Numbered from the stretch's first letter, positions 44,353 to 52,993 are shown. The stretch: DNA of 64,000 nt from JALHVH01 sp964585685 (GCA_964585685.1 CAZPEP010000016.1:1-64000); one strand, 5' to 3'. Program-made: numbers and translations. The notes: generated by a model not told the origin, from the letters alone.

Positions 44353-46131
44353 TTAGAAATTGAGGCGAGACTTGAGGGCGGCGGCGGGAGAGCGGCCGAT
44401 GAGGGCGGCGAGGTCCTCGAAGGGTGCGTTGCGGATGCCGTCGATGCTGTTGTAGCGGACGAGGAGAGCGGCCTTGCGCTTTGGGCCGAGACCGGGGATG
44501 CCGTCGAGGGCCGAGGCGAAGCTTTTTTTGGCGCGGCGGCCGCGGTGGAAGGCCACGGCGAAGCGATGGGCTTCATCCCTCACGTGTTCGATGAGCTTCA
44601 GGGCCGGCGAGGTCCGGTCGAGCCGGATACCCTTCCGGTTCTCCGGCGTGAAGATGATCTCCTCGCGCTTGGCGAGGGAGATCACGGGGACCCCCGTGGC
44701 GCCCGCATCGTCGAGGGCCCCGAGTGCGGCGGCGAGCTGGGGCTTGCCGCCGTCGACCAGGATGAGGTCCGGCAACCGGGAGCCCTCTTCCTTGAGGCGC
44801 ACGCATCTCCTGCGGACAACCTCACGGAGGCTCGCGGCGTCGTTCGATCCTTCGACCGTTCTTATCTTGAACTTCCTGTATTCGGCCTTATTCGGCACCC
44901 CCCCGTCGAAGACCACGAGCGAGCCGACCGATTCGTCCCCCCCCGTGTTAGAGATGTCGAACCCTTCGATCCGCCAGGGGGCTTTTGCGAGCCCGAGGAC
45001 CCGTGCCACAAGGAGGAGGGGAGGGGTCAAGCTTTGCGTGTTTCCCAGAGCGAGCGCTGCATTCTGTCCCGCCATTTCGGTCAGCCTGGCGTATTTGCCG
45101 GCCTTGGGGACGATCAGTCTGGTTTTCTTTCCCGGTTCCCGAGACATATCTTTCTGTAGGCGCCGGGTGCCTGTGGGCTCGAAGGGCAAGAGGATTTTCG
45201 ACGGCTTTTCGGCCGATCCGTAGAACCTCGCGACGAGCTCGGCAAGGACCTTACGGTCGGAGCGCCCCTCCGTCCCCTCGGCGAGTGTTCCCCGGGAATC
45301 CCGGACCTTGCCCCGCCTCATGAAAAAGACGTGAAGGGCGGCCGCGTCCCCGGACCGCGCGTAGCCGACCGCGTCCAGGTCTTCGAGTCCGACGTCGATG
45401 GCCTGGGGCCTCTCACGGAGGTCTTCGAGCGTGCGGAGGAGGTCTCTCAGGCGGGCGGCATCCTCGAACTTGCGACCCGCGGCCGCCCCGACCATCCGCG
45501 CCTTAAGGTTGCGGGCGAGCTCCTCCGTCCGGCCCTCGAGGAAGAGCCGGGCGTTCTCGACGTCTTTCCGGTAATCGGCCGCGGATATGCGTCCGACGCA
45601 GGGCGCCGAGCAAAGTCCCAGGTCATGATCCAGGCAGGGCCGTTTCCGGCCCCTGAAAGCGGCGTCTTCACAGCCGCGGACCCCGAAGTATCGGTTGACA
45701 AGGTGGATGGTCTTGCGGGCGCGGCCGGCCGGGCTGAACGGCCCGAAATAGCGGGAGCCGTCGTTCACGACCTTACGGCTCATATAGATCCCGGGGAACT
45801 CCTCGCGGAGGGTCAGCTTGAGATAGGGAAAGCTCTTGTCGTCCTTGAGGCGGAGGTTAAACTTCGGCTTGTATTGCTGGATGTAATTGTTTTCGAGAAA
45901 CGCGGCTTCCTTCTCAGATCCGGTAAGGATGTAGTCGATGTCGGCCGTCTCCCCCAGGATGTTCCGGACCTTGATATCCGGGCCGGCAAGGAAATAAGAC
46001 CGCACGCGGTCCCGCAGGGACCGGGCCTTGCCGATGTAGAGGGCCCTCCCCTCCGCGTCCCTGAAGAAGTAAATGCCGGGCTCGTCGGGGAACCCTGCGA
46101 CCTTCTCCCTCAGCGAGCCCGTCATTTCCAT
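44353..46131 (-). CDS. uvrC: Excinuclease ABC subunit C (UvrC)
   Basis: UvrC makes both incisions in nucleotide-excision repair. The 592-residue protein has the N-terminal GIY-YIG nuclease (GIYFFRDAEGRALYIGKARS), a Cys-rich segment (CEDAAFRGRKRPCLDHDLGL region with four Cys), the UVR domain near 205-240, the RNase H-like C-terminal nuclease (RIEGFDISNTGGDESVGSLV, DLILVDGGKPQL) and a final helix-hairpin-helix pair (LDGIPGLGPKRKAALL). The start is ATG 46131. It lies 20 bases downstream of uvrB on the same strand. Confidence 0.97.
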   Translation of the reverse strand: MEMTGSLREKVAGFPDEPGIYFFRDAEGRALYIGKARSLRDRVRSYFLAGPDIKVRNILGETADIDYILTGSEKEAAFLENNYIQQYKPKFNLRLKDDKSFPYLKLTLREEFPGIYMSRKVVNDGSRYFGPFSPAGRARKTIHLVNRYFGVRGCEDAAFRGRKRPCLDHDLGLCSAPCVGRISAADYRKDVENARLFLEGRTEELARNLKARMVGAAAGRKFEDAARLRDLLRTLEDLRERPQAIDVGLEDLDAVGYARSGDAAALHVFFMRRGKVRDSRGTLAEGTEGRSDRKVLAELVARFYGSAEKPSKILLPFEPTGTRRLQKDMSREPGKKTRLIVPKAGKYARLTEMAGQNAALALGNTQSLTPPLLLVARVLGLAKAPWRIEGFDISNTGGDESVGSLVVFDGGVPNKAEYRKFKIRTVEGSNDAASLREVVRRRCVRLKEEGSRLPDLILVDGGKPQLAAALGALDDAGATGVPVISLAKREEIIFTPENRKGIRLDRTSPALKLIEHVRDEAHRFAVAFHRGRRAKKSFASALDGIPGLGPKRKAALLVRYNSIDGIRNAPFEDLAALIGRSPAAALKSRLNF

Positions 46132-46151
46132 TCTCGTCCTTCCGGCTCCCG

Positions 46152-48155
46152 CTACGGGGCGAGCTCGAGTTCTCGCTTCTTCAGGCGGCTGAGCTCGTCC
46201 CGGTATGCGGCGGCCTTCTCGAATTCGAGGTCCCGCGAGGCCCGGGCCATTGCTTTTTCGAGTTCGGCCATCCGTTCCTTCCTCTTTTCCGGCGACAGGG
46301 CGATCTCCATGTCCTCCGGGATGCGCGTCAGGTCGACGTAATCCCGCTCGTAGACACTGTTCAGGGCCTCATCGATGCCTTTGACGACGGACTGCGGCGT
46401 GATCCCGTGGCGAAGGTTGTACTCCTTCTGGATCGCCCGGCGGCGGTTCGTTTCGCCGATGGCCGCCGTCATCGACTTGGTCATCGTGTCCGCGTAGAGG
46501 ATGGCCCTCCCGAAGACGTGGCGGGCCGCCCGGCCGAACGTCTGGATGAGCGCGCTCGCGGAACGCAGGAATCCCTCCTTGTCAGCGTCCAGGATGGCCA
46601 CGAGGGATACCTCGGGGAGATCGAGCCCCTCCCGCAGGAGGTTGATGCCGACGAGGGCGTCGAACTCTCCTTTCCTGAGGTCCCTCAGGATCCGGACCCG
46701 TTCGAGCGTCTCGATCTCCGAATGCAGGTAGCGGACCCGGAGCCCCATCTCGTGGTAATGGCGCGTCAGGTCTTCGGCCATCTTTTTTGTCAGGGTGGTG
46801 ACGAGCGTCCGCTCGTTCCTCTTCGCCCTCGCCGCGATCTCGGCCATCAGGTCGTCGACCTGCCCCCGGACGGGACGGACCTCGATTTCGGGGTCGGTGA
46901 GGCCCGTGGGCCGGATGACCTGCTCGATGATCCGGCTCCCGGACCTCCCGATCTCAAACGGTGCCGGGGTCGCCGAGACGTAGATGACCTGCCCAACCTT
47001 GGCCTCGTATTCCTCAAAATTCAGCGGACGGTTGTCTAGTGCCGAGGGCAGGCGGAAGCCGTGTTCGATGAGGGTCGTCTTCCGTGACCGGTCGCCGTGG
47101 TACATCCCCCCGATCTGGGGGACGCTGACGTGGGATTCGTCGACGATCGTCAGGAACCCCTCCGGGAAGTAGTCGAGGAGGGTGAAGGGCGGCTCGCCGG
47201 GCTTCCGGTCGGAAAGGTAGAGCGAGTAATTCTCTATGCCGGGGCAAAAGCCGAACTCCCGGAGCATGTCCAGGTCGTAGAGGGTCCGCTCCTCGATCCT
47301 CTCCGCCTCGACGAACTTGCCCTCGGCCCGGAATGCGGCGACACGGTCGACGAGCTCCCTCTCGATGCCGTCCGCGGCGGCCCTCAGGATCTCCCGGGGA
47401 GTGGAGAAGAACGTCCTCGGATGGACCATGATCCGGTCGAAGGTCTCCAGGGTCTTCCCGAGGAGGGGGTCGACGGCGGACAGGGCCCTGATCCGTCCGT
47501 CCTCGAGCTCAACCCGGTACGCGAATTCCTCTGTGGAAGGGAAGACCTCGACGACGTCGCCGCGAACGCGGAAGAAGCCCCGCTTGAAGTCGGATTCCCG
47601 GCGCTCGTACTGGACCTCCGTGAATCGCTCCAGGAGCCGCTTCCGGCCCAGAGCCTGGCCGACCTCCAAGCCGAAGCTCATCTCGTGGTAGGTGGCCGGA
47701 GCGCCGATGCCGTATATACAAGAGACCGAGGCGACGACGATCACGTCCCGGCGCTCGAAGAGGGAGTTGGTGGCCCGGAGGCGGAGGCGGTCGATCTCGT
47801 CGTTGATGGTCGCCTCCTTGGCGATATAGGTGTTCGAGGAGGCGATGTAGGCCTCGGGCTGATAATAGTCGTAATAGCTGACGAAGTACTCGACGGCATT
47901 CCCCGGGAAGAAGCGCCGGAATTCCTGGTAGAGCTGAGCGGCCAGCGTCTTGTTGTGGGAGATGACGAGGACCGGGCGCTGGGCCCGGGCGATGACGTTG
48001 GCCATCGTGAAGGTCTTGCCCGAGCCGGTGACCCCCATCAGGACCTGGTGTCTCTCCCCGGCGGCCAGACCCTCGGCTAGACGGTCGATGGCTCGGATCT
48101 GGTCTCCCCGGGGTTCGAAATCGGAACGGAGGTCGAACGGGCGCATCTGTGGCAT
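46152..48155 (-). CDS. uvrB: Excinuclease ABC subunit B (UvrB)
   Basis: UvrB is the damage-verifying helicase-like subunit that loads UvrC. The 667-residue protein has Walker A MGVTGSGKTFTMANV (about residue 42), the beta-hairpin YYDYYQPEAYIASSNTYI, helicase motifs (FLTIVDESHVSVPQIGGMY, FDALVGINLLREGLDLPEVS) and the C-terminal UVR domain (LEKAMARASRDLEFEKAAAYRD) that binds UvrC. The start is ATG 48155; ATG 48146 is an in-frame alternative. No clear ribosome-binding site is seen. uvrB and uvrC form a repair operon. Confidence 0.97.
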   Translation of the reverse strand: MPQMRPFDLRSDFEPRGDQIRAIDRLAEGLAAGERHQVLMGVTGSGKTFTMANVIARAQRPVLVISHNKTLAAQLYQEFRRFFPGNAVEYFVSYYDYYQPEAYIASSNTYIAKEATINDEIDRLRLRATNSLFERRDVIVVASVSCIYGIGAPATYHEMSFGLEVGQALGRKRLLERFTEVQYERRESDFKRGFFRVRGDVVEVFPSTEEFAYRVELEDGRIRALSAVDPLLGKTLETFDRIMVHPRTFFSTPREILRAAADGIERELVDRVAAFRAEGKFVEAERIEERTLYDLDMLREFGFCPGIENYSLYLSDRKPGEPPFTLLDYFPEGFLTIVDESHVSVPQIGGMYHGDRSRKTTLIEHGFRLPSALDNRPLNFEEYEAKVGQVIYVSATPAPFEIGRSGSRIIEQVIRPTGLTDPEIEVRPVRGQVDDLMAEIAARAKRNERTLVTTLTKKMAEDLTRHYHEMGLRVRYLHSEIETLERVRILRDLRKGEFDALVGINLLREGLDLPEVSLVAILDADKEGFLRSASALIQTFGRAARHVFGRAILYADTMTKSMTAAIGETNRRRAIQKEYNLRHGITPQSVVKGIDEALNSVYERDYVDLTRIPEDMEIALSPEKRKERMAELEKAMARASRDLEFEKAAAYRDELSRLKKRELELAP

Positions 48156-48220
48156 TATAACAAAATTTGTGCTATATAGTTTCTACGACAATCCCATATG
48201 CGGTCCATAAAGGAGGGCCT

Positions 48221-48943
48221 ATGAAGAAAATCTTGCTGTTGACCGTGATCGCGATCCTCGCCGTCGCCGCGTTCCTCGCGGCGGGGCCCGCGGCCGAAAA
48301 GCCGCGGATCGGCGTCCTGCGATTCACGAACCACACAAGCGCCGGCTGGTGGAGCGCTTCCGTGGGCTCGGAACTGTCCGATATGCTGGCTTCCGAGCTC
48401 GCTTCCACCCGGTCCTTCCAAGTCCTCGACCGCAAAGACATCGATGCCGTTCTCGGAGAACAGGACCTAAGCAACACGGATAGGGTCGATGCGGCGACCA
48501 AGGTCAAGATGGGCAAGCTCAAGGGAGCCAAGTATCTCGTCGCGGCCACCGTTTCCTCCTTCGAGGAAGGCGTCAAGGAAACGGGCGGCGGGGTCAGCTT
48601 CAAGGGCCTCAGCGTGGGCGGGAAGAAGGAGAAGGCCTATATCGCCATCGATCTCAAGGTCGTCGACTCCGAAACCGGCGAGATCGTCGACACCCGGACC
48701 ATCGAAGCCGAAGCGAAGGGGCAGGGATTGAACGCCGGCCTGAACCTGAGGAACTTCAGCATCCACGGGGCCGATTATCAGAAGACGCCGACCGGGAAGG
48801 CCATCCGGGCCTGCGTCATCTACATCTCCGAGTACCTCGAATGCTCTCTGATCCAGGGCACGGACGCCGACTGCATGAAGAAATGGGACAAGATGGACCA
48901 GAAGCGGAGAGAAAAGGACAAGGGCTCGATCGATATAGATTAG
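48221..48943 (+). CDS. CsgG-like secreted protein
   Basis: This 240-residue protein has a signal peptide (residues about 1-24) and a CsgG/curli-type assembly domain: KPRIGVLRFTNHTSAGWW, GSELSDMLASELASTRSFQVLDR and GAKYLVAATVSSFEEG. There is no lipobox Cys, unlike true CsgG, so it is probably periplasmic. A charged tail (KKWDKMDQKRREKDKG) ends the protein. ATG 48221 follows AAGGAGGG; upstream codons to 48167 are unlikely. It is divergent from uvrB, and its stop shares TTAG with the convergent bactofilin gene. No curli genes are adjacent, so its role is open. Confidence 0.8.
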   Translation: MKKILLLTVIAILAVAAFLAAGPAAEKPRIGVLRFTNHTSAGWWSASVGSELSDMLASELASTRSFQVLDRKDIDAVLGEQDLSNTDRVDAATKVKMGKLKGAKYLVAATVSSFEEGVKETGGGVSFKGLSVGGKKEKAYIAIDLKVVDSETGEIVDTRTIEAEAKGQGLNAGLNLRNFSIHGADYQKTPTGKAIRACVIYISEYLECSLIQGTDADCMKKWDKMDQKRREKDKGSIDID

Positions 48944-49299
48944 GAGCGCCGCTCCATCCGGATAGCGCCCTTGAACTGGGCTCCGGCCATTACGGAGACC
49001 GTGGTGGCGACGACGTCGCCCATCATCCGGCCGGTCTCCGAGATGAAGGCCCGTTCGGAGGCGACGACGTTCCCGACGAGCTCGCCGTGAACGGTGACGT
49101 TGCGGGCCCTGACATCGGCTTCGACCCGCCCCCCTTGGCGGACGATGAGGTCGTGAGAGCCTAGGTCGATTGTCCCGGTTACCCGGCCGTCGACGGCGAG
49201 GTCCTCCCCGCCGGCGATGTCCCCCCGGAAGGACAGCCCACCTCCGATGCGAGAGGATCCGGCCGCCGGCTGCTTGAACTGGCTGTCTTCTTGGGCCAT
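48940..49299 (-). CDS. Bactofilin family cytoskeletal protein
   Basis: Bactofilins polymerise into filaments that organise cell shape or wall synthesis. This 119-residue protein is a right-handed beta-helix with regular 18-19-residue turns (IGGGLSFRGDIAGGEDLAVDG, GSHDLIVRQGGRVEADV, NVTVHGELVGNVVASE), as expected. Short N-terminal and C-terminal tails flank it. ATG 49299 has an AAAGGCGGA site and gives MAQED; the frame is open to 49392 through a hairpin-rich leader that is probably untranslated. Confidence 0.92.
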   Translation of the reverse strand: MAQEDSQFKQPAAGSSRIGGGLSFRGDIAGGEDLAVDGRVTGTIDLGSHDLIVRQGGRVEADVRARNVTVHGELVGNVVASERAFISETGRMMGDVVATTVSVMAGAQFKGAIRMERRS

Positions 49300-49340
49300 G
49301 ATGTCCGCCTTTCCCGTTGGATTTTTCGATACATTCGACA

Positions 49341-49413
49341 CCACCCACCCCGCATTTTTAGGTGGGTGGTGCTCAGTATCAACCCTGAGCATACCCAGGG
49401 CTTCAGACTGGGG
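49341..49413. other. Three adjacent hairpins in the leader of the bactofilin gene
   Basis: CACCACCCACC (from 49341) pairs with GGTGGGTGGTG (to 49371) as an 11-bp stem with a T-rich loop. GCTCAG/CTGAGC (49371-49390) and CCCAG/CTGGG (about 49395-49411) follow. On the minus strand these precede the bactofilin start by about 40 bases. The array could be a structured leader RNA or the end of a small IS200/REP-type element. No known RNA family is recognised. Confidence 0.5.
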
Positions 49414-49508
49414 AGTCGAATGGGTTGATTATATGTGCCGCGGGGCGCGGCTGTCAATCCGGCGCGTTCCGCCGAGCCCGCCAGGACAGAGAATCCGGCC
49501 GATCCGTG

Positions 49509-49536
49509 TTGACATCGATCCGGATTGTGCTAAAAT
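49509..49536 (+). promoter_or_regulatory. Promoter of tRNA-Gly
   Basis: TTGACA (49509-49514) is a perfect -35 box, and TAAAAT (49531-49536) follows at 16 bases. It lies 25 bases upstream of the mature tRNA end. The strength fits a stable-RNA promoter. Confidence 0.75.
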
Positions 49537-49561
49537 TCTCCTGCTCAGCGGACGCTCGCGG

Positions 49562-49636
49562 GCGGGCATAGCTCAATGGTAGAGTACCGGCTTCCCAAGC
49601 CGGGAGTTGTGGGTTCGAGTCCCATTGCCCGCTCCA
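49562..49636 (+). tRNA. tRNA-Gly (anticodon CCC)
   Basis: A full cloverleaf is seen. The acceptor stem is GCGGGCA/TGCCCGC, the D-arm contains AGCTCAATGGTAGAGT, the anticodon stem is CCGGC/GCCGG around loop TTCCCAA (anticodon CCC), and the T-arm contains GGTTCGAGTCC. The discriminator T is followed by an encoded CCA (49634-49636). It reads GGG codons. The lipoyl-transfer gene starts 26 bases downstream. Confidence 0.95.
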
Positions 49637-49662
49637 TCAATTCCGCTTGTCAAACGCCTTCC

Positions 49663-50457
49663 ATGAAAACCTGGCATCTCATTATTGAGCAATCCCCCCA
49701 GCGGGGCTCATGGAACATGGCTGTCGACGAATATCTGTTTGCCGCGGCCCAAAGAGAACATGCGACCTTCCTGCGGTTCTACCGTTGGGAGAGGCCCACG
49801 GCGTCCCTCGGCTATTCCCAGGATGCCGCCCGGGTCACCGACCTCGATTTCTGCCGGGCGAATGGGATCAGCGTCGTCCGGAGAATGACAGGGGGAAAGC
49901 TTGTCCTTCATCACCGGGAACTGACATATTCCCTGGCCTCGTCCGATGCCGGAACGTTTACGGACATGCTCCGGGAATCGTACCGGCGCATCTCGCTCGG
50001 ACTGCTCCGGGGACTGGAACTCATGGGGTTGGACGCAAGGCTGGCTCTCTCTCCGCCTCCGGCCTACGCCCGGGGGACAATGCCGTGTTTCGCCTTTCCG
50101 GCCAGGGACGAGATCGAGATCGGCGGGATGAAAATCGTAGGCAGCGCCCAGAAGAGGACAGGACCGGCCTTTCTCCAGCACGGCTCCGTGCCCTTGGAGA
50201 AGGACGAAGAGCTCCTCAAGCGCGCGGCCCGGTCGGAAGCCTCCGACGGCGGAGTGCGTATGACCTCGCTCGCGGAGGCCCTGGGCCGGCCCGTGCCCTT
50301 CGTTTGGGCCGTCGAGCGATTCTCCCGTGGTTTTGCCGAGTTTTTCGCCGTCAATCTGGAACCCCTGATCCTCGGCGTGGCCGTCAGCGAGGAGATCGCC
50401 CGTATCGAAGCCGAACGCTACGGCAACGAAGACTGGACGCTTAAGCGCAGAGCATAG
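49663..50457 (+). CDS. Lipoate-protein ligase A / LipM-type octanoyltransferase family protein
   Basis: This 264-residue protein has the biotin/lipoate ligase fold: GSWNMAVDEYLF, FYRWERPTASLGYSQ, VVRRMTGGKLVLHHRELTYS (RRxxGG), and GGMKIVGSAQKRTGPAFLQHGS (the cofactor-contacting Lys). A Cys in GTMPCFAFPARDEI sits where LipM has its catalytic Cys, so an octanoyl-transfer role is plausible; the C-terminal accessory domain of classical LplA is missing. It attaches lipoyl or octanoyl groups to E2 or GcvH proteins. ATG 49663 is used; the open frame upstream to 49576 would read through the tRNA and is not real. Confidence 0.85.
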   Translation: MKTWHLIIEQSPQRGSWNMAVDEYLFAAAQREHATFLRFYRWERPTASLGYSQDAARVTDLDFCRANGISVVRRMTGGKLVLHHRELTYSLASSDAGTFTDMLRESYRRISLGLLRGLELMGLDARLALSPPPAYARGTMPCFAFPARDEIEIGGMKIVGSAQKRTGPAFLQHGSVPLEKDEELLKRAARSEASDGGVRMTSLAEALGRPVPFVWAVERFSRGFAEFFAVNLEPLILGVAVSEEIARIEAERYGNEDWTLKRRA

Positions 50458-50550
50458 AGTTGTCGCGGGTGATAACAAGACAAGCTTGCTTGACCTGTTT
50501 GCCGACGCTGGCCCCGGCCTTGCCAGGGCCGGGAAGTCAAGGGGGTTGCT

Positions 50551-50579
50551 TTGACTTTTCGAAGTTCCGGTGTTACCAT
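50551..50579 (+). promoter_or_regulatory. Promoter of the unknown 298-residue protein
   Basis: TTGACT (50551-50556) and TACCAT (50574-50579) are spaced by 17 bases. The start of transcription would be near 50586, upstream of a GAGGGA ribosome-binding site and ATG 50603. Just upstream, CCCGGCC/GGCCGGG (50513-50533) may form a hairpin that ends the previous transcript. Prediction only. Confidence 0.5.
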
Positions 50580-50602
50580 CAGCCCGGAACCGAGGGAATC
50601 CC

Positions 50603-51499
50603 ATGAACGAGATCGAAGAACTCCTTAAATTGGACGCCGGGGACCTGCCGCCCCTGAAGCCCATGCTCCTCGACGACCTTTACCAAAATGCCCTCAAGAA
50701 CCTCCACCTGGAGCTCGGGACCGGCCCGACCCTCTATCTGCTGTCCCCGTCCTATTCCGTCATGGCCCCTACGCCCAACGACATTGTGACCGATCTCATC
50801 ACCCGGAAGGAGGGGCTCCTCGACCACATCAAAGAATACATAATCCAGAACCTGGCCATCTATTCCGTGCTCCTCGACACCAGCAGCTACTTCGTCGAAC
50901 AAAACGGCTTCCTGGTCCTGGCCCGGCTCCTGGAGCGGGACTCCGAGGGACGGCGCTACGAGATCAAGTTCTACACCCACTCTCCCAAGGAACTGCTGTC
51001 CCACTACGAGGACAAGATCTACATCGGCCGGGATTTCGTCGACCTCTACAACTTCAACCGGAAGTACCTGGGCGTAAAGGAGAGCATCATCTCCCTCAAG
51101 AGCCAGTGCGAAACGCTCCTCGAGCGGGCCAAGACCCGGCTGAAGGCCCCGCAGGAGTACAAGTCCTTCTTCCAGGAGATCCGGGAGTCCGTTAGCGAGT
51201 TTCACACGGAAAGCTTGCTCCTCCTCCAACCCATGCCGCCCTACCTCGACTTCGCCAAGCTCTCGGGGAAGGACCTGATCGAGATCAACTCCCAGTACCG
51301 GACGATCAACCATTATCTGATCGAGCTCCACGACGAGGTCGCCGAGTTCGAAAACCTTCTGCGGCAGAAGAAGGAGACCGATTTCGTCCGCTACGTGACC
51401 AAGTACAAAAAGGACCTGACCAATCTCATTTCCTACTTCAACATCAAGATCAACGGCGTCCTCGCCCAGCGCATCTATAATTTTCGGAGCAAGCATTAG
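50603..51499 (+). CDS. Conserved-looking hypothetical cytosolic protein, 298 residues
   Basis: I do not recognise this family. The protein is acidic N-terminally (MNEIEELLKLDAGDLPPLKP). It has no signal peptide or transmembrane segment. It contains a mixed alpha/beta region (about 40-150, with LLDTSSYFVEQNGFLVLARLLE and RYEIKFYTHSPKEL) and a long helical, probably coiled-coil C-terminal half (about 160-298, for example HYLIELHDEVAEFENLLRQK). Codon use matches the neighbours and it has its own promoter. It ends directly at a 53-bp perfect hairpin. Start ATG 50603 has GAGGGA upstream. Confidence 0.75.
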   Translation: MNEIEELLKLDAGDLPPLKPMLLDDLYQNALKNLHLELGTGPTLYLLSPSYSVMAPTPNDIVTDLITRKEGLLDHIKEYIIQNLAIYSVLLDTSSYFVEQNGFLVLARLLERDSEGRRYEIKFYTHSPKELLSHYEDKIYIGRDFVDLYNFNRKYLGVKESIISLKSQCETLLERAKTRLKAPQEYKSFFQEIRESVSEFHTESLLLLQPMPPYLDFAKLSGKDLIEINSQYRTINHYLIELHDEVAEFENLLRQKKETDFVRYVTKYKKDLTNLISYFNIKINGVLAQRIYNFRSKH

Positions 51500-51552
51500 A
51501 GGGGGCAGGTCCTAACTTTTAACTTCTTGCTAAAAGTTAGGACCTGCCCCCT
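51500..51552. repeat. 53-bp perfect inverted repeat between convergent genes
   Basis: The arms AGGGGGCAGGTCCTAACTTT(T) at 51500-51520 and 51532-51552 are fully complementary over 21 bases, plus one more pair, with a loop of about 9-11 bases. It begins one base after the stop of the 298-residue protein and can act as a bidirectional transcript end. The shape and AGGGGGCAGGTCC ends resemble REP-type palindromes mobilised by TnpA-REP enzymes; none is encoded here. Confidence 0.8.
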
Positions 51553-51631
51553 TGAGGCGCTTGTGGACGAGTTCGAGCCAGCGGGGAGCGGGCAGGAACC
51601 TCTTGGCCCAGGGAGCTAAGCGCTCCGGCAT
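51530..51631 (-). CDS. Possible 33-residue small protein ending inside the hairpin repeat
   Basis: ATG 51631 is preceded by a GGGAGG site at 4-base spacing, and the frame runs MPERLAPWAKRFLPAPRW to a TAG at 51530. The last six codons (GAGPNF) come from the repeat itself. It lies 30 bases downstream of the DUF4097 gene on the same strand. It may be a real small cationic protein, or the remnant of a gene cut by insertion of the repeat. The family is not recognised. Confidence 0.3.
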   Translation of the reverse strand: MPERLAPWAKRFLPAPRWLELVHKRLKGAGPNF

Positions 51632-51661
51632 CCAGCCTCCCTGTCCCGCGCGATCGCGAGC

Positions 51662-52993
51662 CTAGCGGCCCGGCGCTTTTTCGGCCCCGGGGCGCTCGGC
51701 CTCTTCCACGACAACGTCGCCGTAGCTCGTTGATAATGTGACCGAAGGGCCTTCGGCGGCGCCGGCGAACGCTTTGACGAGCGACTCACCGTTCGTGGTT
51801 TCGACATCGGGGCGCTCGGCCAGGCCCCATTTGACCTCCCCTCCCTTGGAGCGGCCAACGAAGGGGAACCGGGCCCCCTTCGGCCAGAAGAACCGGACTG
51901 TCCCGTAGACATTCTTCACGTCGATCGCCGACGTGATCGCGCCCGGGGCCAGGACGGCGTCCGCGTGGGAAACGCTGATGTCCGCCCGGCCGGTGAAGTC
52001 GGCGAGGTCGAGATCTTCGTAGGAGGTCGCGATCCGGATCGTCCCGGCCGCGATGGAGCGGCCGACGACCCCCACGCTCCTTCCCTCGACGTCCAGGTCG
52101 CCCCGGACGCCGTTCGCGCGGACCCGTGCGTAAGTCGTTGCGACCTTCAGAGCGCCGCCGACCCCGTCGGCCGCCACGTCTGCGTGCTGCCCGACGACCG
52201 TGGCCGGCCCGATGTCGACAAGCGAGACATCCTCGTAGGTCGTCCGGACGTCCACGGCGCCCTTCACTCTCAGGAGGGAGACCTCGGTATGTTCGCCGGC
52301 GATCGTCGCTTCCGCGGCGGCGTCGCTCACCTCGACCTTACCGTAAGCATGATCGATCCGGACATCGCTTCCCGCCTGCCGGACGAGGACGTCGGCGTGC
52401 CGCGACGAAACGCGGCAGGCGGCCCCGACGCGGGTGATCGCGACGTCCTCGTAGCTGTTCGTGACGGAGAGCTCCTCCGCGACGTCCGCCGCGTTTACCT
52501 GTCCGTGGGGATTGTCGATCGCGCACCTCCGGACGCCGGACGCCGTGACCGTGCCGTAGGAGTTGACCACGACGACGTCCGCCCCCGAGGGCACGACGAG
52601 CCGGAAGCTCGTCGTGAAGCTTTTTTTCGGGAACGACTCGCGGTTCGTCGAGATCTCCAGCCGGCCGGCGTCCCGCACGATGACCGGCTTCAAGCCGTCC
52701 GCGACGGTCCGAGCCTCGGCCTCGGTCCTTCTCCGGACCTTCTTTAGGAGCGTCACTGTGACCGTCTCCTGGTCCGCGCCCCGGACCTCGACGTCTCCGT
52801 GGGCGTTGCGGACCTCGATCCGGGCGGGGATGGGGCCCTCGAGGGTTAGGGGTTCCTCGAAGTCGTACATGTGACCCCCGCCGAAGGGCCCCTCCCAATC
52901 CCCTTCGATCCGGATCTCCCCCGTCCGGGCCTGATAAAAGAAGACCCCGGCGACCACGATAAGGACGAGGAGCAGGAACTCTCTGGCCTTCAT
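51662..52993 (-). CDS. DUF4097 (toastrack-like) beta-helical membrane-anchored protein
   Basis: This 443-residue protein has an N-terminal membrane anchor or uncleaved signal (about 1-20). A long beta-repeat region follows, in which units such as VNSYGTVTASGV, VTNSYEDVAITRV and ISVSHADAVLAPGA recur about every 20 residues, the DUF4097/DUF2807 'toastrack' pattern. Related domains are sensors or effectors in Lia/Psp-type envelope-stress systems. It is the last clear gene of the operon ECF sigma-anti-sigma-two LiaI-like proteins-DUF4097. It probably faces the periplasm. Confidence 0.82.
   Translation of the reverse strand: MKAREFLLLVLIVVAGVFFYQARTGEIRIEGDWEGPFGGGHMYDFEEPLTLEGPIPARIEVRNAHGDVEVRGADQETVTVTLLKKVRRRTEAEARTVADGLKPVIVRDAGRLEISTNRESFPKKSFTTSFRLVVPSGADVVVVNSYGTVTASGVRRCAIDNPHGQVNAADVAEELSVTNSYEDVAITRVGAACRVSSRHADVLVRQAGSDVRIDHAYGKVEVSDAAAEATIAGEHTEVSLLRVKGAVDVRTTYEDVSLVDIGPATVVGQHADVAADGVGGALKVATTYARVRANGVRGDLDVEGRSVGVVGRSIAAGTIRIATSYEDLDLADFTGRADISVSHADAVLAPGAITSAIDVKNVYGTVRFFWPKGARFPFVGRSKGGEVKWGLAERPDVETTNGESLVKAFAGAAEGPSVTLSTSYGDVVVEEAERPGAEKAPGR

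Noticed and set aside
49576..49662. N-terminal extension of the lipoyl-transfer protein
   Set aside because: The upstream codons run through tRNA-Gly. The family N-terminus begins at ATG 49663.
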